From Candidatus Scalindua rubra (lineage in GTDB: Bacteria; Planctomycetota; Brocadiia; Brocadiales; Scalinduaceae): a stretch of DNA of 55,571 nt. The position numbers and the translations under genes are program-made. The stretch's first letter is position 1, and each line of letters starts with the position of its first letter. The notes beneath the pieces are model-generated. The model did not search any database. It was given only the letters and a program-made list of their open reading frames with translations, and had not been told where the DNA came from. Of this stretch, positions 49,433-55,571 are shown piece after piece. The stretch lies in assembly GCA_001723765.1 (NCBI GenBank), contig MAYW01000010.1, forward strand, positions 1 to 55,571, read 5' to 3'.

Positions 49433-50332
49433 CTAAATAAGGTCTATCAGTTCTTGTACATATCGTCTTAAACCCTCAGTTCCTGCATAGTGTACACCAA
49501 GTGTCCTGGATTGGGAATTATCAATAGTATTTTTCGGCTGCCTGGGGGTCCCTCTAATGCTGGATTTGGAATTACATATCTCTTTGGCCATTTTTGCTAT
49601 GGTCATGTTGTCAACGTAAAAGCCTACTAAATTATAAATTTTTCCCGAGGCCTCTTTGTTATCAATCGCTAAATCTATTGACTGAGCAACATCTTCAACA
49701 TGCACTACCTTTCCACCTCCCGAGACTTCTACATCAATTCCGTTTTTAATGTCTTTTATTATATTGTACCAATAAGAATGGGTCAGATGGGGTTTAAGTC
49801 CATAGATGCCTACAGGTCGGAATATGGTTGTATTAATACTCTTTGATATAAAATACGAATGACAAAATGCCTCCACTGCAGCCTTATATGCACCGTAATT
49901 TGAATCGGGTATCAGGGGATGTTGTTCATTCAGTCTAATATCTGGGAAGATATATCCATAAACAGCACAAGAACTGATAAAAATGAACTGCTTAACTCCA
50001 TTTTGTTTAGAGGCTTCTAACAGCTCCAGACTTCCTGACAGGTTTACGTCCAGGAATCTCTTAATATTCCTGTTGGCGGCTTCATGAAAACCTGCCCCAT
50101 CCCTCTCATAAGCCGTGTGGATGACTATATCGGTATCTTGTACAAACTTCCTTAAGCTATTTTTACTGGCAAGGTCACCCTGTACAAACGTAATCTTTTC
50201 TTCATAATCCTTAAGATGTGAAGTATTACTGGATCTTCTTACGAGTGCTTTAATGTGAACATCTCTCTCAAAGAGTTTCTTCGCTACATAATGTCCCAGA
50301 AAGCCTGACAAACCAGTTATGGCAATCTTCAT
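49433..50332 (-). CDS. NAD(P)-dependent epimerase/dehydratase (extended SDR)
   Basis: This 299-residue extended short-chain dehydrogenase/reductase begins MKIAITGLSGFLGHYVAKKL with the GxxGxxG cofactor motif and has VQGDLASKNSL. The catalytic FISSCAVYGYIF and SNYGAYKAAVEAF supply the Ser and YxxxK, and IFRPVGIYG follows. The substrate is probably a nucleotide sugar or similar, but cannot be assigned. A C-terminal relic of a paralogue lies at 48615-48738. The 100-bp gap upstream contains an aggaattta...taaattcct inverted repeat. Confidence 0.85.
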   Translation of the reverse strand: MKIAITGLSGFLGHYVAKKLFERDVHIKALVRRSSNTSHLKDYEEKITFVQGDLASKNSLRKFVQDTDIVIHTAYERDGAGFHEAANRNIKRFLDVNLSGSLELLEASKQNGVKQFIFISSCAVYGYIFPDIRLNEQHPLIPDSNYGAYKAAVEAFCHSYFISKSINTTIFRPVGIYGLKPHLTHSYWYNIIKDIKNGIDVEVSGGGKVVHVEDVAQSIDLAIDNKEASGKIYNLVGFYVDNMTIAKMAKEICNSKSSIRGTPRQPKNTIDNSQSRTLGVHYAGTEGLRRYVQELIDLI

Positions 50333-50430
50333 GTGTTAATTTAGGAATTTAGGGATTAAGGAATTTTTCAATTCTTAAATTCCTCAATCGTAATTCTTGC
50401 TTCTAGTTTCTATTTCTTTTCTGTGGTTAA

Positions 50431-50700
50431 CTAAAACATCTCATCTAATTTCTTTGAAATCAATGATAGATTTTTGTCCTTTGTCAGGTATTCTATCTCA
50501 CCATGATGCACCTTAAGATCAGTAAGCATCTTCTTTATCTTCTTCCACCCGGTTTCTTTCTTTTTCTCGCTGGTTTCTACATATAAATTCGAGACTAATT
50601 CTCCCAATTTTTGCACCAGACGAAGGTCTTTATTATCGTAATAATTCTTAATAACCTTTTTCTGGTATTCCGTGTAGCCTTTTACGTCCTTCTCGTCCAT
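50431..50700 (-). CDS. small hypothetical helical protein
   Basis: This 89-residue, lysine- and glutamate-rich, helical protein (KGYTEYQKKVIKNYYDNKDL, ETGWKKIKKMLTDLKVHHGE) has no recognised domain. It lies 20 bp downstream of the kbl stop on the same strand with an AGAGAAA stretch before the ATG, so it is probably in the same transcript. Its length, coupling and coding-like composition favour a real gene. Confidence 0.55.
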   Translation of the reverse strand: MDEKDVKGYTEYQKKVIKNYYDNKDLRLVQKLGELVSNLYVETSEKKKETGWKKIKKMLTDLKVHHGEIEYLTKDKNLSLISKKLDEMF

Positions 50701-50720
50701 TTAATTTCTCTATTTTATCG

Positions 50721-51896
50721 TTACAAAATTCTAAGAGATTTCCCGATCTTTTCAAAAAGTTCTATCGCCCACGCAAGGTCTTCCTCACTGTGTGTGGCAG
50801 AAAGCATTACGCGAATACGCGCCCTGTCTTTAGGTACAGTAGGGTAACCAATTGATTGAGCAAAGATACCTTCTTCGAATAACTTCTGGCTAAAATCCTT
50901 TGCTACTTTGGCATCACCTATCATAACAGGCATAATAGGCGTCTTTGTATTACCGAGGTTAAATCCTATCTCTTTCATCTCGTCCTGGAAGAATGATGTA
51001 TTCGACCAGAGTTTCCTGACCAGATCATCTGATTTGTTCAGGGCATCCACAACAGTGATACAGGCCGCCACGTCGGCGGCAGTTACGGCACTCGAAAAGA
51101 GGAAGGGACGCCCCTTCTGTGTCAGAAAATCCGTTAATCTTTTGGCCCCTGCAATATAACCTCCCACAACACCGAATGCCTTTGACATGGTACCCACCTC
51201 GATATCTACTTTACCGTGCAGATTGAAATGGTCAACAATACCCCTGCCACCTCTACCTAAAACACCCTCTCCATGTGCATCGTCCACCATCGTAATTGCA
51301 TCATATTTTTCAGCTATTTCTACGATTTCAGGCAATGGCGCAATGTCACCCTCCATACTGAAAACACCGTCCGTAATAATAAGCTTACGCTTGATATCTT
51401 TCTCCGCATGGATTTTTGACTGAAGGTCATCGGGATTACAGTGTTCATATCGTACTATCCGGGTCTTCGAAAGGCGGCAACCATCAATGATACTTGCGTG
51501 GTTGAGCTCATCCGAAAATACAACATCTTCTTTACCAACAATTGCCGGAATAACGGCAAGGTTTGCACAGAATCCGGATTGAAATGAGATTGTACTTTCT
51601 ACACCCTTAAATACAGCAAGCTTCCTTTCTAATTCTTTATGCAGTGTTATTGTTCCCGCAATAGTTCTCACTGCCGCAGGGCCTACACCATAAGTATCGA
51701 TAGCCTTTTGAGAAGCTGATCTTAATTGTGGATCGTTGGCAAATCCCAGATAGTTGTTTGAACAGAGATTAAGCACCTTCTTTCCATCTACCGTAATCCA
51801 TGCTCCCTGAGGTCCTTCAATCGTACGGACGTTAATGAGCAGACCGGCTTCCTTGAGTCTATCTAATTCTTCGTTAATAAAATCCAGCTTATCCAT
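50721..51896 (-). CDS. kbl: glycine C-acetyltransferase (2-amino-3-ketobutyrate CoA ligase)
   Basis: This 391-residue PLP enzyme of the alpha-oxoamine synthase family splits 2-amino-3-ketobutyrate with CoA into glycine and acetyl-CoA. Signatures are [79 protein letters not shown] and the PLP lysine in [14 protein letters not shown]. The companion threonine dehydrogenase is encoded just upstream, making a complete threonine-to-glycine path. Other members of the family (BioF, KBL/SPT) are alternatives, but the Tdh partner supports Kbl. Confidence 0.9.
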   Translation of the reverse strand: MDKLDFINEELDRLKEAGLLINVRTIEGPQGAWITVDGKKVLNLCSNNYLGFANDPQLRSASQKAIDTYGVGPAAVRTIAGTITLHKELERKLAVFKGVESTISFQSGFCANLAVIPAIVGKEDVVFSDELNHASIIDGCRLSKTRIVRYEHCNPDDLQSKIHAEKDIKRKLIITDGVFSMEGDIAPLPEIVEIAEKYDAITMVDDAHGEGVLGRGGRGIVDHFNLHGKVDIEVGTMSKAFGVVGGYIAGAKRLTDFLTQKGRPFLFSSAVTAADVAACITVVDALNKSDDLVRKLWSNTSFFQDEMKEIGFNLGNTKTPIMPVMIGDAKVAKDFSQKLFEEGIFAQSIGYPTVPKDRARIRVMLSATHSEEDLAWAIELFEKIGKSLRIL

Positions 51897-52049
51897 TATG
51901 TTTTACTTTAAATCAAATAGGACGCAGATTTTCACAGATACATACAGATAGCTACTTTTCAGAGCTAAGCTCAGCTTTGTTATATTATCAAAAACCTTAC
52001 GCTTAAAATCCTTATAATCTGCGTTCATCTGTGTCCAGAATTGAAGTTT

Positions 52050-53078
52050 CTAAACTTTCAAAATAACCTTTCCACACTTTCCATCTCTCATGAGTTTTAT
52101 TCCCTTTTCATAGTTGCTTAACAAAAACCGGTGGGTGATAATCGGACCTGGATCGACTAGGCCAGAGGATAAGAAACGTGAGGTCTTGTGCCAGGTGGAA
52201 AATATCTTACGTCCTGTTATTCCATAGATACGGATTTTTTTAAAAATAACCTCTTTGTTGAGATCAATAGAAACACGCCTTTCATAAATGCCTAAAATAG
52301 AGATCCTACCTCCTGGTGTGATAACTTTCAGACCTTGATTCAATGCCTGATTATTACCTGAAAATTCCAGGACTACGTCCACGCCATTATTTTTTGTAGC
52401 CTCAAGGACGAGATGAGTTATATCCTGTTTTCTGGGATTAAGGGCTATATGAGCGCCCATCTTTTTGCTGATAGCCAGTCGGTAGTTATTGGGGTCTGAT
52501 ACAATGATTAATGTGGCGCCACTAGCTCTGGCAATACCCGTAGCAAAGAGTCCAACCGGGCCTGCACCAAGGATTAAGACTGTCTTTGCGGAGATATCCT
52601 CCACCATGACTGTATCAATAGCATTCCCGAAAGGTTCCTGAATAGTAGCCCATTCATCAGGAATATTTGAATCGTTTTTCCACAAGACATGTTCTGGCAA
52701 GACGAGGTATTCAGCATAAGTACCATCATAGTCTACTCCCAGTAACTTGAGATTTCTACATACTTCAGAATATCCGTTTTGACACTGGTAGCAGCGTCCG
52801 CATGAGATATGACTTTCGGCAGAGACACGGTCTCCAACCTTTACCCGAGTTACTTCGTCACCAATCTTTTTAACATTTCCAACAAACTCATGACCCACAA
52901 TGCGAGGTGGTGTGAAACGATGCTGCGCCCAGAGCGTCCAATCATGGATGTGTACATCCGTACCACAGACAGACGTAATCTTGACCTTAATAAGTACATC
53001 CCTTGGCCCTATCCGTGGGGTGGGTACTTTTAAAAACTCCATACCCTTCGAGCGTTTTGTCTTAACAACTGCCTTCAT
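52050..53078 (-). CDS. tdh: L-threonine 3-dehydrogenase (zinc MDR family)
   Basis: This 342-residue medium-chain dehydrogenase oxidises threonine to 2-amino-3-ketobutyrate with NAD+. Catalytic zinc ligands lie in TSVCGTDVHIHDW and IVGHEFVGNVKKIG. The structural zinc loop CGRCYQCQNGYSEVC has four cysteines. Cofactor binding is at VLILGAGPVGLFATGIARASG. The substrate-specific assignment relies on close pairing with kbl, 153 bp downstream. The gap contains a repeat of acgcagattttcacagat type with an inverted partner. Confidence 0.9.
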   Translation of the reverse strand: MKAVVKTKRSKGMEFLKVPTPRIGPRDVLIKVKITSVCGTDVHIHDWTLWAQHRFTPPRIVGHEFVGNVKKIGDEVTRVKVGDRVSAESHISCGRCYQCQNGYSEVCRNLKLLGVDYDGTYAEYLVLPEHVLWKNDSNIPDEWATIQEPFGNAIDTVMVEDISAKTVLILGAGPVGLFATGIARASGATLIIVSDPNNYRLAISKKMGAHIALNPRKQDITHLVLEATKNNGVDVVLEFSGNNQALNQGLKVITPGGRISILGIYERRVSIDLNKEVIFKKIRIYGITGRKIFSTWHKTSRFLSSGLVDPGPIITHRFLLSNYEKGIKLMRDGKCGKVILKV

Positions 53079-53092
53079 TTAAAAATACCTTG

Positions 53093-53138
53093 AATCCCCC
53101 TGATTCCCCCTTTAATAAAGGGGGACTTAAGGGGGATT
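53093..53138. repeat. palindromic repeat upstream of tdh
   Basis: aatccccctgattcccccttt followed by aataaagggggacttaaggg and ggatt folds into nested stems (tccccctt/aaggggga and aatcccc/ggggatt). Related gggggattt strings occur near 9092 and 27689. Confidence 0.55.
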
Positions 53139-53279
53139 ATAATTGTTATATATCTTTTAACAAGAAACTTTATATTAGAAGTATAGTATGCAACTTCCAA
53201 TATAGCAATGTCTATTAAATGTTTTCAATTCCTTTGCACAAGAAATAGAAGAAGCAGGCCCCTTAGACATTGAAACCCT

Positions 53280-53617
53280 TATGGTCAATCCATGATTGAA
53301 CATGCTTTTAAAAACTTAAAAAATCCATACCACCTTGCTTTAAGACCCCAGTTTCATTGGACAGATCAGAAAATCAAGGTGCATTTTTTATTTGCGTACT
53401 TGGGTATCTCCTTGCCGCAATCGTGTGGCGTGAAACAAGAACAAAGGCACAATTTAAAGGAACTTTGGACACACTATTAGATATTCTAAACGATGTAAGG
53501 CTTGCCACGATATTGCAAGATACAACGACAAGGGGAAGAGTCAAAGCGACACATAAGTTGGAAGAAATGTCTGATGAGGAAGAGTCGATAATTAAAGCAT
53601 TAAGTATTTATTCGTAG
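53280..53617 (+). pseudogene. frameshifted C-terminal relic of an IS1634/IS4-type transposase
   Basis: One frame gives MIEHAFKNLKNPYHLALRPQ and FHWTDQKIKVHF. A shift near 53365-53380 moves to another frame giving FICVLGYLLAAIVWRE, then FKGTLDTLLDILNDVRLATI and LEEMSDEEESIIKAL. Together these form the C-terminal end of a DDE transposase, including the region after the catalytic glutamate (Y-x-x-E type). The catalytic aspartates are missing. It is a dead remnant beside the truncated signalling genes. Confidence 0.75.
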
Positions 53618-53663
53618 ACATCTTCTACCTCCTTTCTTTGCTTTTTACGCGGGTCTATAGGCC

Positions 53664-53852
53664 CTAAAAGTGTATAAACTCTTTAAAGAGTTCCTTTAAT
53701 TCTTTTCTCCTCTCACTAGAAAATAGTTCATCGCCATGGCAAAATAAAACGTATCTAGGACTTCCATTAACATAGTTTTTTAAATACAAGTCACAACCTA
53801 CTTTTGTATTGTCTATTAAAATATTTTGGGTTATGGCAACATAATTGTTCAT
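53664..53852 (-). pseudogene. N-terminal fragment, HD-GYP/DUF-like signalling protein
   Basis: This 62-residue frame, MNNYVAITQNILIDNTKVGC then DLYLKNYVNGSPRYVLFCHG, resembles the short N-terminal domain seen before HD-GYP or PilZ-like output domains. It ends after FKEFIHF without any output domain. It begins 12 bp after the histidine kinase stop. The adjacent IS relic at 53280-53617 may mark the deletion that removed the remainder. Family assignment is tentative. Confidence 0.4.
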
Positions 53853-53864
53853 CTTATAATCGTC

Positions 53865-55022
53865 CTATAATAAACATAGAGGCATTTTTATGTGTACGGT
53901 TGTGCCCTTGCCCCAATGGCTATCTATACTAATCTCGCCACCGTACCTTTTTACTATGCCGTATACCACACTCATTCCCAGCCCAGATCCATTTACACCC
54001 TTTGTTGTAAAAAATGGATCAAAAATCTTATCCTTAATATTTTCTTTTACTCCTATTCCATTGTCTGATATAGAAAGGACAACACTTTCAGCATCAGTTT
54101 TTGCAGAAAATTCTATTTTTCCTCCGTTTGGCATTGCATCAATGCTATTATTAATAATGTTTACGATTACCTCTCGCAATTCTGTAGGATTACATCTGAC
54201 ATACAGTCCTGAATGATTCAGGTTATCATTGATAATCTTATATTCGAGTCCCTTAGTTTGCGCTTTATCCTTCCACCTGGGCATAGTAAATTCTATCGCT
54301 TCATTGACAACATCAATCAGGTTAACGTGTATTACACCGGAATTACTTGGTTTATACTTTGAGAATTGCTGAATTTTACCTACGATTACTGCTCCATCCC
54401 TTGCCGCCCTTTCAATTACGTCTATCGTATCTGAAATCAGCCTTGCATTAGACTCAGGCCATAATGGTTTCCGGTCAGAACGGTTCAGGGTCTGAATGCC
54501 TGTATCTTCAAGTCTTAATTTTAAAATGCCTAAATGTCCAAGTATTATCCCCAATATATTATTAAGTTCATGAGCTATACCGCTCGCCTGCAATCCCAAG
54601 GTATTTAGACTATCTATTTGAGACAATTTTTGTTCGAGTTTTCTCCTTTCTGTAATATCTCTTATAATGCCTTCAATTTGTACTAAATCATCGTTTTCAT
54701 TATAGTTTGCCCTTGCATTCAATGCCAGATGCTTGATATTCCCATTCATAGTCTTTGTCCTGAACTCAATGCCCTCTATATATTCTCCCTTAATCGAGAA
54801 AAATACTTTAAGACAATCAACAATTTTCCCTCTGTCATCCTCATATATCAGCTTACACAGGTTTATGTTCGTAACATCTTCTTTGGAATATTCGAAGACT
54901 CTTTGATCGGCCGGGTCAATTGAGGTAAAGTTTAATTCCTTGTCTGCAGTAAAGACTATGTCAATCATGTTTTCAATCAATGTTCTATACCTATATCCTT
55001 TATAGTTTCTTCTGCTCAGCAC
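53865..55022 (-). CDS. PAS-domain histidine kinase
   Basis: This cytoplasmic sensor kinase has 385 residues. A PAS domain (about 10-125: LIENMIDIVFTADKELNFTS, then GIIRDITERRKLEQKL) precedes the H-box LQASGIAHELNNILGIILGH with the phosphoacceptor histidine. The N box is REVIVNIINNSIDAMPNG; DNGIGVKENIKDKIFDPFFTTKG and GSGLGMSVVYGIVKRYGG form the ATP lid. No membrane segment is seen. GTG 55022 overlaps the upstream GGDEF fragment by 23 bp, so the two may once have been one signalling operon. No response regulator is present in the window. Confidence 0.88.
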   Translation of the reverse strand: MLSRRNYKGYRYRTLIENMIDIVFTADKELNFTSIDPADQRVFEYSKEDVTNINLCKLIYEDDRGKIVDCLKVFFSIKGEYIEGIEFRTKTMNGNIKHLALNARANYNENDDLVQIEGIIRDITERRKLEQKLSQIDSLNTLGLQASGIAHELNNILGIILGHLGILKLRLEDTGIQTLNRSDRKPLWPESNARLISDTIDVIERAARDGAVIVGKIQQFSKYKPSNSGVIHVNLIDVVNEAIEFTMPRWKDKAQTKGLEYKIINDNLNHSGLYVRCNPTELREVIVNIINNSIDAMPNGGKIEFSAKTDAESVVLSISDNGIGVKENIKDKIFDPFFTTKGVNGSGLGMSVVYGIVKRYGGEISIDSHWGKGTTVHIKMPLCLL

Positions 55023-55270
55023 ATATTTTCACCTGATTTCTGCCATTATCCTTTGCCATATAGAGGGATTTATCGGCTGTCTCAATGAGAGGTTGTATTG
55101 GCCTGTCAGGCGGAAGCCCGCAACCTCCGATACTTACTGTAACGCAACCACTATCTTTAAACGGCGGAAATACATATGCCTCGACACACTGCCTGAGCCG
55201 TTCTGCTATTTGGACAGTATTATTGACCGGCGTGCCTCTCAGCAGTATCAAAAACTCCTCACCGCCCCAC
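55000..55270 (-). pseudogene. C-terminal half of a GGDEF (diguanylate cyclase) domain
   Basis: The frame carries the signature motif WGGEEFLILLRGT and the rest of the domain (IAERLRQCVEAYVF, VTVSIGGCGLPPD, ADKSLYMAKDNGRNQVKI). However, a TAG lies directly before the tryptophan of the motif, and nothing upstream encodes the N-terminal half. No proper start codon precedes the motif. It is a truncated cyclase relic upstream of the kinase gene. Confidence 0.75.
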
Positions 55271-55571
55271 TAATGATTACGCCCATCAATAATACATCCA
55301 CAAATCCCATTTCAACTCCCTATCACATAATTGTGATTTTTAATTTTCAAGGCTAAAGCCATGAGTTACATACCAACCAGTTGGTTCGAAGCCAATGTGC
55401 CATAATTACTGCCTGCCCTGGTGCGATCCCTGGCCCAGACCGCAGGGCGGATCGCACCAGGGCAGGCCGTCCTGCGGTCTGGGCTAGGGAATGTAACTCA
55501 TACCTTCCCGCCCGGCCAAGCCGTTCGGACGGGTAGGTTTGAGTCGCTTAGAATAACCTAAAAACTTAAAT
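55271..55571. other. terminal spacer with compound REP palindrome
   Basis: No gene is visible. 55411-55490 is a compound of REP core copies in both orientations (gcctgccctggtgcgatccc, then tggcccagaccgcagggcgg, then its partial repeat). It is followed by cccgcccggccaagccgttc and ggacgggtagg (55509-55537), another palindrome. Confidence 0.6.
55411..55490. repeat. compound REP element, copy D
   Basis: Contains two nested copies of the 40-bp REP core of 1971-2010 in opposite orientation plus a third partial copy (cctgcggtctgggctaggga), able to form a long stem. Confidence 0.7.

Noticed and set aside
48615-49560. Epimerase duplicate as attL/attR of an integrated element
   Set aside because: The two copies differ at 7 of 39 residues, too diverged for recent attachment-site duplication, and no integrase is present.
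53865-55022. Two-component pair with an adjacent response regulator
   Set aside because: No receiver domain is encoded on either side; neighbours are a truncated GGDEF and a short fragment.
1-55571. tRNA or rRNA genes
   Set aside because: I found no cloverleaf with a TTCGAnnC-type arm in context and no rRNA-like sequence; a covariance-model scan would be needed to exclude a tRNA fully.

Overview
Organism. The window is AT-rich bacterial DNA from a Gram-negative, apparently anaerobic, respiratory organism. No rRNA or other taxonomic marker is present. A nitrate/nitrite carrier next to an HPP-family (nitrite-type) channel, a c-type cytochrome lipoprotein, a hydrogenase-related ion-pumping complex and very many short palindromic repeats would fit an anammox-type planctomycete (Brocadiales). 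That placement is an inference of low confidence.

Layout. (1) 1-1180: a decayed two-gene module broken by a small inverted-repeat element with a perfect target duplication. (2) 1182-8774, minus strand: a six-gene operon for an energy-converting-hydrogenase-related (Ehr/Hyf-like) membrane complex. Its catalytic subunit has lost all four Ni-binding cysteines. (3) 8775-10285: repeat-rich DNA with relics of a Y1 transposase and a beta-carbonic anhydrase. (4) 10286-13881: bactofilin, a NarK-type carrier, a truncated second carrier and an HPP protein. (5) 14.8-18.5 kb: GAF protein, TrpF, a cytochrome lipoprotein, a DUF5618-like protein and an MNT/HEPN pair. (6) 18.8-31.6 kb: class II aldolase, FBPase, DUF116, Fmt, Cu-ATPase, PfpI, VapBC, PolX, and a UbiD gene carrying an in-frame palindromic insertion. 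(7) 32-33 kb: a tiny lysine-rich ORF with an A9 run, and a cysteine-dioxygenase-like cupin. (8) 33.4-49.2 kb: a defence island. It holds a restriction-modification pair, a PIN toxin/UPF0175 pair, an XRE-ImmA/IrrE-DUF488-DruA-like cluster, a five-gene Argonaute operon and a DUF4258/DUF2283 pair, interrupted by DUF362 and dinB. (9) 49.4-53.1 kb: epimerase, Kbl and Tdh (threonine catabolism). (10) 53.2-55.3 kb: an IS relic and broken signalling genes around a PAS histidine kinase.

Most interesting content. The operon at 43151-48376 (minus) encodes, in order, an XRE regulator, a Cas4/RecB-like nuclease with Fe-S-type cysteines, a long prokaryotic Argonaute with an apparently complete DEDD tetrad (D554, E583, D617, D747), a helical protein of unknown family, and a cytosolic M48-like HExxH metallopeptidase. 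The genes overlap or nearly touch. The operon is preceded by a well-formed promoter whose -10 box places transcription start at the ATG itself, suggesting a leaderless mRNA. The nuclease + Argonaute + peptidase combination is the best candidate here for an undescribed defence system. Second-tier items are the cofactor-less Ehr complex, the 78-bp in-frame insertion in ubiD, the MITE with 8-bp duplication at 256-393, and the A9 slippage ORF.

How the genes work together. NarK and HPP would bring nitrogen oxyanions into the cell. The Ehr complex would couple a redox or conformational change to ion pumping. FBA and FBPase serve gluconeogenesis, and Tdh and Kbl degrade threonine. The accessory DNA is dominated by defence and toxin-antitoxin modules, and by palindromic elements whose transposases survive only as fragments.
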